Source of the DNA: JBBARC01 sp040400005
GTDB lineage: Bacteria > Pseudomonadota > Alphaproteobacteria > Acetobacterales > Acetobacteraceae
Length of the DNA stretch: 64,000 nucleotides
NCBI GenBank assembly: GCA_040400005.1
Contig: JBBARC010000001.1
Location: 124,001 to 188,000, forward strand
Direction of reading: 5' to 3'
Of the stretch, positions 26,579 to 35,435 are shown piece by piece. The notes beneath the pieces were generated by a model that saw nothing but the letters and a program-made list of their open reading frames with translations, was not told the origin of the DNA and ran no database searches. The position numbers were made by a program, and so were the translations under genes. How positions within the stretch are numbered: position 1 is the first letter of the stretch; each line of letters starts with the position of its first letter.

Positions 26579-26782
26579 GTGCAGGTTCTCGTTCGTGACA
26601 ACAATGTCGATCAGGCGCTCAAAGCGCTCAAGAAAAAGATGCAGCGCGAAGGTATCTTTCGGGAAATGAAGCTACGCCGCCACTTCGAGAAACCCTCGGA
26701 GAAGAGGGCCCGCGAAGCCGCCGAAGCCGTTCGTCGTGCTCGCAAGATGGAGCGTAAGCGGATTGAGCGCGAGGGGTTTTAG
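26579..26782 (+). CDS. rpsU: 30S ribosomal protein S21 (GTG start)
   Basis: Small basic protein needed for translation initiation. The GTG at 26579 (M/VQVLVRDNNVDQALKALKKK) gives 67 residues, the family length, with an AAGGAG ribosome site upstream. The frame stays open back to 26531 but those residues do not resemble S21. The motif REGIFREMKLRRHFEKPSEK is diagnostic. It is followed by two hairpins, the second a clear terminator. Confidence 0.94.
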   Translation: MQVLVRDNNVDQALKALKKKMQREGIFREMKLRRHFEKPSEKRAREAAEAVRRARKMERKRIEREGF

Positions 26783-26817
26783 GCCCCTCCCCTACGCTTA
26801 GTAGCTATAAGGATACG

Positions 26818-26851
26818 AAAACCGCCGCTTAGCATCGCTTGCGGCGGTTTT
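26818..26851 (+). terminator. Bidirectional intrinsic terminator after rpsU
   Basis: AAAACCGCCGC (26818-26828) and GCGGCGGTTTT (26841-26851) form a perfect 11-bp stem around a 12-base loop. The A-run and T-run make it usable on both strands, so it can end rpsU from the left and pntB from the right. A smaller GAGGGG/CCCCTC stem overlaps the rpsU stop codon at 26771-26788. Confidence 0.8.
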
Positions 26852-26945
26852 GTCGTAGTCGGTGCGCAGGCAAGAGAAAAGTCCGAAGTTTTACCCCAGG
26901 CCCAGTTCCCACCAAAACTCCCCGCCCCTGTTTGGGCAGATCCAG

Positions 26946-28355
26946 CTACGCCCGATCCAGCCCCTGAACGATTTCCTCGGTCATCTTTTTGGCATCGCCA
27001 AACAGCATCATGGTATTCGGCCGGAAAAACAGTTCGTTATCAACCCCGGCATACCCAGACGCCATCGACCGTTTTACAAAAAGCACCGTCTTGGCTTTGT
27101 CCACTTCCAAAATCGGCATGCCATAAATCGCAGATGTCGGGTCAGTTTTGGCCGCCGGATTGGTCACATCGTTGGCGCCAATCACATAAACCACGTCGGC
27201 GGTGGAAAACTCGCTGTTGATCTGCTCAAGCTCGAACACATCATCGTAAGGCACATTCGCTTCCGCCAGCAGCACGTTCATGTGCCCTGGCATGCGGCCT
27301 GCTACTGGGTGAATGGCGTATTTTACCTCCACCCCCTCATGCTTCAGCTTATCCGCCATTTCGCGCAGCGCATGCTGCGCCTGGGCCACCGCCATGCCGT
27401 AGCCCGGCACAATGATCACCTTCGATGCGTTCTTCATAATAAACGCCGCATCATCGGCATTGCCGGCTTTCACCGTGCGATCACCAGCACCGGCGGCCGG
27501 GGCCGCACCATCGCCCCCCGCCGTGCCAAAGCCACCCAGCAGCACGTTGAAAATGCTGCGGTTCATGCCCTTGCACATAACGTAGGAAAGGATGGCGCCC
27601 GATGCGCCAACCAACGCGCCGGTAATAATTAGCGCCAAATTCTGAATGGTGAAGCCAATCCCGCAAGCCGCCCAGCCCGAATAGCTGTTCAGCATCGACA
27701 CCACCACCGGCATATCAGCACCACCGATGGGGATAATCACCAGAAACCCAAGGGTGATGGCAAGGATCGCGATCAGCCAAAAGATGACCTGGCTGCCGGT
27801 CATCACAAACAGCACGATCAACGCGGCACTGGTCAGCGCCAAAATCAGGTTAAGTAGATGCTGATATTTAAAGGTGATCGGCGTGCCCTTCATCAGCGCC
27901 TGCAATTTGGCAAACGCGATCAATGACCCCGAAAAAGTAATCGCACCAACCGCTAGGCCGATCGACATCTCGATCAGGCTTTGCGTGTGGATATGCCCTG
28001 GCGATCCAATATTGAACGCCGTTGGCGCATTCAATGCCGCCGCGGCGACAAAAACCGCCGCCAAGCCCACCAGTGAATGGAAGGCAGCCACCAGTTGCGG
28101 CAGCGCCGTCATCTGAATGCGGCGGGCGACCACGGCGCCAACAGTGCCGCCAATCGCAATACCGAGCAGAATAAGCCCGTACCCGGGGCCGGTCATGCCA
28201 CCGCGTGCCAAGGTTGCCAGCGCGGCGATCGCCATGCCGGCCATGCCAAATTGGTTACCGCGGCGTGACGTAACCGGACTGGAAAGCCCGCGTAGCGCCA
28301 TAATAAATAGAACAGCTGCGACCAGATAGAGTAGCGCGGTTAAATTAGGGGACAT
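26946..28355 (-). CDS. pntB: NAD(P) transhydrogenase subunit beta
   Basis: Inner-membrane subunit of the proton-translocating transhydrogenase, which makes NADPH from NADH using the proton gradient. The 469-residue product has about eight membrane helices in residues 1-265 and the soluble NADP-binding domain III from about residue 290. That domain has the motif VIIVPGYGMAVAQAQHALRE, HPVAGRMPGHMNVLLAEANV and VIGANDVTNPAA. It follows pntAB by 12 bases in a three-gene pntAA-pntAB-pntB operon, the alphaproteobacterial split form. Confidence 0.97.
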   Translation of the reverse strand: MSPNLTALLYLVAAVLFIMALRGLSSPVTSRRGNQFGMAGMAIAALATLARGGMTGPGYGLILLGIAIGGTVGAVVARRIQMTALPQLVAAFHSLVGLAAVFVAAAALNAPTAFNIGSPGHIHTQSLIEMSIGLAVGAITFSGSLIAFAKLQALMKGTPITFKYQHLLNLILALTSAALIVLFVMTGSQVIFWLIAILAITLGFLVIIPIGGADMPVVVSMLNSYSGWAACGIGFTIQNLALIITGALVGASGAILSYVMCKGMNRSIFNVLLGGFGTAGGDGAAPAAGAGDRTVKAGNADDAAFIMKNASKVIIVPGYGMAVAQAQHALREMADKLKHEGVEVKYAIHPVAGRMPGHMNVLLAEANVPYDDVFELEQINSEFSTADVVYVIGANDVTNPAAKTDPTSAIYGMPILEVDKAKTVLFVKRSMASGYAGVDNELFFRPNTMMLFGDAKKMTEEIVQGLDRA

Positions 28356-28367
28356 TGGCTGGCTGCC

Positions 28368-28796
28368 TTATTTCTTAGATTTGAACATGGCGAGCATGCG
28401 TTGCGTCACCAAAAAACCGCCAAAGATGTTCACGCTGGCCAACGTGACCGCGATAAACCCAAATATCCGTGGCCAGGTATCATGCGATAGGCCAGTGGCT
28501 AGCATGGCACCGACAATAATCACCGACGAAATGCCGTTGGTCACCGCCATCAACGGGCTGTGCAGCGCCGGCGTCACGTTCCACACCACGTAATACCCTA
28601 CGAAACAGGCGAGCAAAAAAATCGTCAGCAGAAAGATGAAGGGCTCAACAGCACCTGCAACGCCCCCGGCATGCGGGGCACCGGCCGCAGCACCTGCCCC
28701 TTGCAATTGCCACGCAAGCTCACCCGCGCGGTCGGCCAAACGCTGCGCCTGATCGGCGAGTGATTGCGCCTGGTTAGACAGATTAGTCGGGTTCAT
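28368..28796 (-). CDS. pntAB: NAD(P) transhydrogenase subunit alpha part 2 (membrane)
   Basis: Membrane part of the split alpha subunit, 142 residues. The first 45 or so residues are Ala/Gln-rich (repeated QAQSLADQAQRLADRAGELA-like helix), then three to four membrane helices including FIFLLTIFLLACFVGYYVVW and the conserved LHSPLMAVTNGISSVIIVGAM. Its ATG overlaps the pntAA stop by 4 bases. Confidence 0.95.
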   Translation of the reverse strand: MNPTNLSNQAQSLADQAQRLADRAGELAWQLQGAGAAAGAPHAGGVAGAVEPFIFLLTIFLLACFVGYYVVWNVTPALHSPLMAVTNGISSVIIVGAMLATGLSHDTWPRIFGFIAVTLASVNIFGGFLVTQRMLAMFKSKK

Positions 28797-30016
28797 GCGC
28801 CGTCTCCCTCATCGGTCTTGGCTTTAGCGACTTTGCGCGGGGCGGGCTTGGCCGCCAAGGCTGCCGCCACAGGGGCTGCGGGTCTTTCCTTGCCAACAAA
28901 ATTCGTATGCACGACCGCACCGTCACGGGTCAGCGTAACCCCTATCACAATCGCATCGTCCACCGGCAGCTTGGGCGCCTTGGCATCTTTGTCCCAGAAC
29001 GTGGTCAGGAATGTCAGTAAGTTCTTTGCATACAACGTGCTGGCGGCAACCGTGATGCGGCCCGGCCAATTCTTGTAACCCAAAATTTTCACGCCGTTGG
29101 CCGTGACATACGCCTCGCCTGGGTGGGTTGCCGCGCAATTGCCGCCGCCATCTGATGCCAGATCCACCACAACGCTGCCCGGCTTCATGCCGTCCACCAT
29201 GGCCTGCGTCACCAAAATGGGTGCCCGCCCGCCCTGCACCAAGGCGGTGCAAATCACCAGATCTGCCTTGGCGCAGGTGGCGGCGACCAATTCGGCCTGT
29301 TTGCGGCGGAAATCGTCGCTCATATCCTTAGCATAAGCACCAGTTTGGGCGGCGGTCTCCTGATCCTCGACACCAACAAAGCTGGCACCGAGCGATTTGA
29401 TTTCTTCCTTGGCAGCCGGCCGCACGTCAGTTGCCGATACAATGGCACCCAGGCGCCGTGCGGTCGCAATCGCCTGCAAACCGGCAACGCCCGCGCCAAG
29501 CACGAACACCCGCGCCGGCGGCACCGTGCCTGCGGCGGTCATCATCATGGCAAAGCCACGATCAAACGCGGCCGCCCCTTCGATCACGGCGCGATAGCCG
29601 GCCAAATTCGCCTGGCTAGAGAGCACATCCATCGATTGCGCCCGTGTGATCCGCGGCAACAATTCCATAGCGGCGGCATCAATGCCGCGATCGGCGAGAT
29701 CAAACACCAGCCCAGGATCAGACATCGCACCAGAGATAGACACCAGGAGGGCACCACGCGGGATAGCCGCCCTAGCGTCGCCATCGGGTACCTGCACCGC
29801 AAACACGATACCTGCATCCTTCAGCGCGGCCGCGGCGGATGGGACAATTTCTGCACCGGCCGCAGCAAAATCCGAATCTGAAATTGACGCACCAGCGCCC
29901 GCCCCGGCCTCTATCGCTACCGTCAGCCCGAGGGCTACGAGCTTCTTCACAGTCTCTGGTGTTGCGGCCACACGGGTTTCACCGTCCCGTCGCTCTTTCA
30001 CTACCGCCAGACGCAT
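28793..30016 (-). CDS. pntAA: NAD(P) transhydrogenase subunit alpha part 1 (NAD-binding)
   Basis: Soluble domain I of transhydrogenase, which binds NAD(H). From the ATG at 30016 (MRLAVVKERRDGETRVAATP) it has 407 residues. That start has an AGGGG site at good distance; the ATG 9 bases upstream is too close to it. The dinucleotide fold shows RVFVLGAGVAGLQAIATARR near residue 170 and SATDVRPAAKEEIKSLGA. The C-terminal tail is Ala/Lys-rich. It is the first gene of the pnt operon. Confidence 0.95.
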   Translation of the reverse strand: MRLAVVKERRDGETRVAATPETVKKLVALGLTVAIEAGAGAGASISDSDFAAAGAEIVPSAAAALKDAGIVFAVQVPDGDARAAIPRGALLVSISGAMSDPGLVFDLADRGIDAAAMELLPRITRAQSMDVLSSQANLAGYRAVIEGAAAFDRGFAMMMTAAGTVPPARVFVLGAGVAGLQAIATARRLGAIVSATDVRPAAKEEIKSLGASFVGVEDQETAAQTGAYAKDMSDDFRRKQAELVAATCAKADLVICTALVQGGRAPILVTQAMVDGMKPGSVVVDLASDGGGNCAATHPGEAYVTANGVKILGYKNWPGRITVAASTLYAKNLLTFLTTFWDKDAKAPKLPVDDAIVIGVTLTRDGAVVHTNFVGKERPAAPVAAALAAKPAPRKVAKAKTDEGDGA

Positions 30017-30132
30017 AATATCCATTCCCCTACTAGCCCGGCCCGATTATTTCGTCGCACCTAACAGCGCCCGCAACATGCGCGCAAGTGGGGCGGGCAA
30101 GTGACCAGTTGCGCGCGATCAAACAGTCAACG

Positions 30133-31497
30133 TCACAGCGCCGGAGGCACACCAGCCTTTTTTAAAGCGACGGCCTGGCGCGCGGTCATCGCGGTTTCAT
30201 CAAAATCATCGGTCAATTCATGAAATAGCTTGTGCCAGTTGAGTTCCGCACCCAGGCGCAGGAATACCGACCCAAGCCCAATCGCTGACCGGTCCATCAT
30301 TACGAATTCACGCGGCGGCCGCACCCCGCCGGTGCGCTTCAGCCCGGCATGCACCCGTTCAGCAACAGCGCGGCCATATTGGGTATCATTACCTTCCTGA
30401 ATCGGGCGCACCCGATCCTGCATCAGTGGTTCATATAAAAACCGCGCCCATTCGTTGAGCACCTCCATGGTGTCGGCACTGAGACCGTCAAACCCCCATA
30501 AAGCGTAGCCGGCGCGCACCTGATCAGGCCGGTTATCACGCACGCCTTCATACAGATTGAGCGTGCCCCGTAGGAAAGACGGGTTAAATACACGAATTGC
30601 ACCGAAATCGAGCAGGTTGATGCCGCGATCGGCACGTATCTGATAGTTACCCAGATGTGGATCGCCATGGATAATGCCGTAGCGGTAAAGCGGGATATAC
30701 CAGGCGCGAAACAGCGATTCAGCGACCTCATTGCGCTGATCCTGGGTCGGATTTTGATCGAGGAAACTTTGCAGCGATATGCCTTCAAGCCAGGTCATCG
30801 TCAGCAAGCGATGGGTGCAAAAACCCTCCACCGCTTCAGGCACAGTGACACTCGCCTGGCCTGCCAACATTTGATGGTATAGGCGCATTTGCGCGCCCTC
30901 GCGCAGATAATCCAGTTCCTCGCGTAAGCGGTCCGACAATTCCTTGAAAACTTCGACATTGTCGATGGCATTATCCATGCGTTGATACAACGAAAACGCC
31001 AGTTTCAACTGCCGCAAATCGGCTTCCACCACGCTGGGCATATCGGGATATTGCAGCTTGCACGCCACATCGCGCCCATCATGCAAGCGGGCGCGATGCA
31101 CCTGCCCCAGGCTTGCTGCGGCCGAAGCTTCCCGGCCGAAACTTGCAAATTTCTTTTGCCAATCCGGCCCCAACTCACTGGTCATGCGCCGCCGCACGAA
31201 CGACCAGCCCATTGCCGGCGCGTTGGCCTGCAATTCGGCCAATTCCAGCGCATATTCGGCCGGTAGCGCATCAGGCACGGTGGATAGAAACTGCGCCACC
31301 TTCATCAGCGGACCTTTCAAGCCGCCTAGAATGGCTTTCAGGTCGCCCGCATGCGCAGCCCGATCAGTTTTGATGCCAAACACCCGTTCCCCTGCAACCC
31401 GGGCCGCGATGCCACCCACCGCGCCCGATGTGCGGGCGAAACGCCGCAGTTCACCGAACATGCCCGACCCGCCAGGCGGCGTGCTTGGCCCCGCCAT
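30133..31497 (-). CDS. ABC1/UbiB-family atypical kinase
   Basis: Member of the ABC1 (AarF/UbiB/ADCK) family, 454 residues, linked in other organisms to ubiquinone synthesis or lipid handling. Visible family elements are an alanine-rich loop EASAAASLGQVHRARL, the lysine in VACKLQYPD, the glutamate-rich helix REELDYLREGAQM, the catalytic-loop equivalent IIHGDPHLGNYQI and LLDFGAIR. The family KxGQ motif reads KVAQ here (LMKVAQFLS). No C-terminal membrane helices like E. coli UbiB are evident. It starts immediately after pepF (TGA-ATG), so the two are co-transcribed. Confidence 0.85.
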   Translation of the reverse strand: MAGPSTPPGGSGMFGELRRFARTSGAVGGIAARVAGERVFGIKTDRAAHAGDLKAILGGLKGPLMKVAQFLSTVPDALPAEYALELAELQANAPAMGWSFVRRRMTSELGPDWQKKFASFGREASAAASLGQVHRARLHDGRDVACKLQYPDMPSVVEADLRQLKLAFSLYQRMDNAIDNVEVFKELSDRLREELDYLREGAQMRLYHQMLAGQASVTVPEAVEGFCTHRLLTMTWLEGISLQSFLDQNPTQDQRNEVAESLFRAWYIPLYRYGIIHGDPHLGNYQIRADRGINLLDFGAIRVFNPSFLRGTLNLYEGVRDNRPDQVRAGYALWGFDGLSADTMEVLNEWARFLYEPLMQDRVRPIQEGNDTQYGRAVAERVHAGLKRTGGVRPPREFVMMDRSAIGLGSVFLRLGAELNWHKLFHELTDDFDETAMTARQAVALKKAGVPPAL

Positions 31498-33306
31498 TCA
31501 GGCGGCCTCGAGTTCGTCGATAAAGCCGGAAATAATATCCAAACCCCGGCGCCAAAACGCCGGGTCGGACGCATCCAGGCCGAACGGCGCCAATAAGTCG
31601 CGGTGCGTTAACGTGCCGCCGGCGCGCAGCATGGCGGTATATTTTTCAACAAAGCCAGGGTGGCCAGATTGATAAACCGCATACAGCGCATTCACCAGGC
31701 AATCGCCAAAAGCATAAGCGTAGACGTAAAACGGCGTATGCACAAAATGCGGAATATAAGCCCAGAACACGCTGTAATCAGGCGAAAAATCAAAAGCGGG
31801 GCCAAGGCTTTCGCGCTGCACGTCCAACCAGATTTCGCCGATTTTTTCCGGCAGTAGTTCGCCCGCACGTCGCGCGTCATGCAGCTTTGCCTCAAAGCAG
31901 TAAAACGCGGTCTGTCGCACCACGGTATTGAGCATGTCCTCAACCTTACCGGCCAGCATCAACCGTCGACGGACGGGATCGGTCTCCGCATCCAGCATCG
32001 ACCTGAAGGTTAACATTTCGCCAAACACACTGGCAGTTTCGGCCAAGGTTAGCGGCGTGCCGGACATCAGATGGCCCCGGCCGCCGGCCAAAACCTGATG
32101 CACCCCGTGGCCCAACTCGTGCGCCAGGGTCATCACATCACGGGCGCGGCCGTGAAAATTCATCATGATATAGGGGTGCACCGACGGCACCACCGGATGC
32201 GCAAAAGCACCGCCAGATTTGCCTTCGCGCAGCGCCGCATCGATCCAATTTTGGCTGAAAAACCGCTCGCCAATCGCCGCGAGATTTGGGTCAAATCTGC
32301 CGTAGGCCGCCAACACAAGGCTGCGCGCTTGGTCCCATGAAATTTCGCGGTCGTCATCGCCAGGTAGCGGCGCGTTGCGATCGTAATGCGTGAGTTTTTC
32401 TAACCCCAGCCAGCCCGCTTTCAACACGTAATAGCGATGCGACAACCGGCCGTAATCTGAGGTTACCGCCGAAATGAGCGCATCAACTACCTTATCTTCT
32501 ACGACATTGGACAGGTTCCGCTCGCTGGCCGGGCGCTCGAAATGGCGCCAGCCATCGACGATTTCCTTATCCTTGATCAACGTGTTGGTAATCAAAGAAA
32601 ACAGTTTTATACGCTCATTAAACGCGCGACCAACCGCATCGCCTGCGGCCTGGCGCACCGCACGGTCGCGATCGGATAACTTATTAAGGGCGGCGCTAAC
32701 ACTCAGATTTTCGCCCGCAACGTCCACGCGCATACCGGCCATGGTTTCATCAAACAACCGGCCCCAGGCGGACCGGCCCGTAACCTCACGATCATGCACA
32801 AAGCGTTCAAGCTCGTCAGATAGCTGATGCTCGCGCCATACCCGTAAATCGCGCAGGTAGGGGCGCCAAACAGCAAATGCCGGATCGGTAAGCTTTTGCT
32901 GAAGAACCGCCTCATCTAACTTATTCAACTCAAGACGGAAAAACAGCAAATTGGCGCTGATGGTAGTCACCCGCTCCATCATACGCTGGTAAAAGCCGCC
33001 TAAAATCGCGTTCGTGCTGTCCGCCGAAAATAGCAATTGAGCGTAGGACATAACCCGCGCCAGCGTTTCATCCAGCGCCTCGAACTGCGCCATTGCGCCG
33101 GCCAGAACCGCACCCGACACATCGCCCAGTTTGCCCGCGTAAGTTTGTGCAAACAGTTTTGCCGCAGCGTCGGTGCGGCAAAGGTCCTGCTCGATCGCCG
33201 GGCTATCCGGGTTAGCATAGAGATCTGACAGATCCCACGATGGTGCCGGTGCATCGCCTGGTTGTGATGCGCCATCAGGGGCACGGGTCGGGGCTAGATC
33301 AAGCAT
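31498..33306 (-). CDS. pepF: Oligoendopeptidase F (M3 family)
   Basis: Cytoplasmic zinc metallopeptidase that degrades oligopeptides, 602 residues. The active-site motif LAHELGHGVHQ (HExxH, near residue 395) is followed about 28 residues later by TLAETASVFGEML, which supplies the third ligand. The M3B N-terminal region WDLSDLYANPDSPAIEQDL and the C-terminal YAYAFGDCLVNALYAVYQ are typical. Upstream, 33307-33361 separates it from gapR. Confidence 0.95.
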   Translation of the reverse strand: MLDLAPTRAPDGASQPGDAPAPSWDLSDLYANPDSPAIEQDLCRTDAAAKLFAQTYAGKLGDVSGAVLAGAMAQFEALDETLARVMSYAQLLFSADSTNAILGGFYQRMMERVTTISANLLFFRLELNKLDEAVLQQKLTDPAFAVWRPYLRDLRVWREHQLSDELERFVHDREVTGRSAWGRLFDETMAGMRVDVAGENLSVSAALNKLSDRDRAVRQAAGDAVGRAFNERIKLFSLITNTLIKDKEIVDGWRHFERPASERNLSNVVEDKVVDALISAVTSDYGRLSHRYYVLKAGWLGLEKLTHYDRNAPLPGDDDREISWDQARSLVLAAYGRFDPNLAAIGERFFSQNWIDAALREGKSGGAFAHPVVPSVHPYIMMNFHGRARDVMTLAHELGHGVHQVLAGGRGHLMSGTPLTLAETASVFGEMLTFRSMLDAETDPVRRRLMLAGKVEDMLNTVVRQTAFYCFEAKLHDARRAGELLPEKIGEIWLDVQRESLGPAFDFSPDYSVFWAYIPHFVHTPFYVYAYAFGDCLVNALYAVYQSGHPGFVEKYTAMLRAGGTLTHRDLLAPFGLDASDPAFWRRGLDIISGFIDELEAA

Positions 33307-33361
33307 GCATCACATCCTGCGGTTTTGGGCGGGGAATTTTTGGCTCATCGCAGGGCCTAAG

Positions 33362-33658
33362 CTACATACCCAAAGCGCGGCGATAGACATCAAGCAGGGA
33401 TTCTTGCTCTTCGACCTCGGCGGGTTCCTGCCGGCGGATACGGATAATCTGGCGAATAACTTTCACATCAAACCCCGCCGATTTCGCCTCGGCGTAGATG
33501 TCTTTAATGTCGCTACCTAGCGCCTTACGTTCTTCTTCTAGGCGTTCGATCCGTTCGACTAGGCTACGCAGGCGGTCTGCTGCAATCCCCCCAGTTTGCG
33601 GGGCATCGTTTTCGGGGCTGTCGTTGTCATCATCGGCGAAATTTGCGGCGCGGGCCAT
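33362..33658 (-). CDS. gapR: GapR-family nucleoid protein (DUF2312)
   Basis: Small DNA-binding coiled-coil protein of 98 residues from the ATG at 33658; a GGAA site precedes it. The conserved stretch reads RLRSLVERIERLEEERKALG, then DIKDIYAEAKSAGFDVKVI and RQIIRIRRQEPAEVEEQESL, ending ALGM. In Caulobacter, GapR binds overtwisted DNA ahead of replication and transcription. This family is confined mainly to alphaproteobacteria, which helps place the organism. Confidence 0.93.
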   Translation of the reverse strand: MARAANFADDDNDSPENDAPQTGGIAADRLRSLVERIERLEEERKALGSDIKDIYAEAKSAGFDVKVIRQIIRIRRQEPAEVEEQESLLDVYRRALGM

Positions 33659-33726
33659 GCGGTGTTCCGTTTCTGCAAAAATGGGGCGGCGGAAGGGGCG
33701 GCGGATAGCGGCAGGCGGTCGTGGGG

Positions 33727-34041
33727 TCAATCAGTAGGCTTGGCGGATTGAGCGAACGCAGCAAGCTGTTCCGGTGTCGCCGCACGCTTGTGCTGCTTCT
33801 GCCACTCTGGGTAAGGCATGCCATAGACGATTTCGCGCGCATCTGGGTCGCTTAAGGTGATGCCGTTTTCCAGCGCCGCTTCGCCGTACCAGCGACTGAG
33901 ACAATTGCGGCAAAACCCGGCCAAATTCATAAGTTCAATATTTTGCACGTCGCTGCGGTCGCGCAAATGGGTCACTAACCGGCGAAACGCAGCGGCTTGC
34001 AATGCCTCGGTCATCGCGGCGTCAATATAGGGCGCGGGCAT
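33727..34041 (-). CDS. DUF1244-family protein
   Basis: Conserved alphaproteobacterial protein of unknown function, 104 residues from the ATG at 34041. The start is supported by GAAAGGA five bases upstream; the longer frame to 34236 overlaps the divergent gene. The family core reads RLVTHLRDRSDVQNIELMNL, AGFCRNCLSRWYGEAA and AREIVYGMPYPEWQKQHKRAAT. The two cysteines of CRNC might bind a metal, but that is not established. Confidence 0.88.
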   Translation of the reverse strand: MPAPYIDAAMTEALQAAAFRRLVTHLRDRSDVQNIELMNLAGFCRNCLSRWYGEAALENGITLSDPDAREIVYGMPYPEWQKQHKRAATPEQLAAFAQSAKPTD

Positions 34042-34140
34042 GGTGGTCCTTTCAGCAGGGCAGCCTGTTAGATGGCGCACCCTGGACGGTTTCGCCATAG
34101 TCGCACCCATTGGCAAGTGTCCACCACATGGAAAGCGACC

Positions 34141-35415
34141 ATGAATTTTGATGATGCGACCGCGCGCCGCCTGCTGCGCAGCCTTTTCGACGCAGCAATC
34201 GCCGCCGCGAACCCAGCACTGGTGCTGCCTCCGCATTTACCAAAAAAACCACGCGGGCGCTGCGTAGTGGTGGGCGCCGGCAAAGCAGCCGCAGCAATGG
34301 CGGCTGCCGTCGAGATAGCCTGGCCCGACGTAAATCTTTCTGGTGTGGTGGCAACCCGGCACGGCCATCACCACCATATCGCAAACACGGCCGGGCGAAT
34401 TGCCGTGATCGAGGCCGGCCACCCGATTCCCGATGCCGGCAGCGAACGCGCCGCGCGGCAAATCCTGGCCGCCATCACCGGCCTCACCGCGAATGACCTG
34501 GTGTTGGTACTGTTATCCGGCGGTGGCTCGGCGCTTTTGTCGCTGCCCGCTGTCGGCATAACCGCCGGAGACAAGCAAGCAATCGGGCGTGCGCTACTCG
34601 CCTCCGGTGCCAGTATCGCCGAGATAAACACAGTGCGGCGGCGGATGTCGGCGATTAAAGGCGGCCGGTTAGCAACAGCCGCGTCACCCGCGCGGGTTGT
34701 GACCCTGGCCATAAGTGACGTGCCTGGGGACGCGCCCGCAGACATCGCCTCTGGCCCGACCGTAACCGACCCATCCACCCCGATCGAGGCGCTTGCCGTG
34801 CTGGCGCGCTACCACATTGATACGTCGCACCGCCTGCGCGCGGCGATTTATGCTAATTCACCTGTGGTCGTTGCACCCGCGAGTTACCGCCTGATCGCAA
34901 CCCCGGCGATAGCGTTAAACGCCGCCGCAGCGAAAGCCGCACGCATGGGGGTGAAACCGCTCATTCTGGGCGATGCCATTGAGGGTGAAAGCCGCGAGGC
35001 TGGCCGGGTGATGGCAGGGATTGCGGCAAGTGTCAGGCACCATAGCCAACCATTGGCCCCACCGGCTATTTTGCTGTCTGGCGGCGAAACCACGGTCAGC
35101 ATCGGCTTGCCCCCGCCAGGCCGCGGCGGCCGTAACACGGAATTTTTATTAAGCGCCGCTATCCAACTGAATGGCTTGAGCCAAATTTACGCTCTGGCTG
35201 CTGATACAGACGGAATCGACGGAACCGACGATGCTGCCGGCGCCATCATTACACCAACAACGCTGGCCCGCGCCCAGGACGCCGGGCTTGACCCGCGACG
35301 CCATCTGGTCGGCCATGATAGTTACAGCCTGTTCGCGGCGATTGGTGATTTACTCATCACCGGCCCGACACTGACAAACGTCAATGATTTTCGCGCCATA
35401 CTCGTCACCGGATAA
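34141..35415 (+). CDS. ttuD: Glycerate 2-kinase (TtuD/GckA, MOFRL family)
   Basis: Converts D-glycerate to 2-phosphoglycerate with ATP; older annotations call this family hydroxypyruvate reductase. The ATG at 34141 has a GGAAAG site just upstream and gives 424 residues. Visible motifs are RCVVVGAGKAAAAMAAAVE (near residue 40), LVLVLLSGGGSALLSLPAVG (near 120), AISDVPGDAPADIASGPTV and the C-terminal MOFRL part with LAADTDGIDGTDDAAGAI. It lies 20 bp before pyk, giving a short route from glycerate to pyruvate via enolase, like the ttuD-ttuE pair of tartrate-utilising Agrobacterium. Confidence 0.9.
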   Translation: MNFDDATARRLLRSLFDAAIAAANPALVLPPHLPKKPRGRCVVVGAGKAAAAMAAAVEIAWPDVNLSGVVATRHGHHHHIANTAGRIAVIEAGHPIPDAGSERAARQILAAITGLTANDLVLVLLSGGGSALLSLPAVGITAGDKQAIGRALLASGASIAEINTVRRRMSAIKGGRLATAASPARVVTLAISDVPGDAPADIASGPTVTDPSTPIEALAVLARYHIDTSHRLRAAIYANSPVVVAPASYRLIATPAIALNAAAAKAARMGVKPLILGDAIEGESREAGRVMAGIAASVRHHSQPLAPPAILLSGGETTVSIGLPPPGRGGRNTEFLLSAAIQLNGLSQIYALAADTDGIDGTDDAAGAIITPTTLARAQDAGLDPRRHLVGHDSYSLFAAIGDLLITGPTLTNVNDFRAILVTG

Positions 35416-35435
35416 TTCTGAGGAGATCCTGAGCC

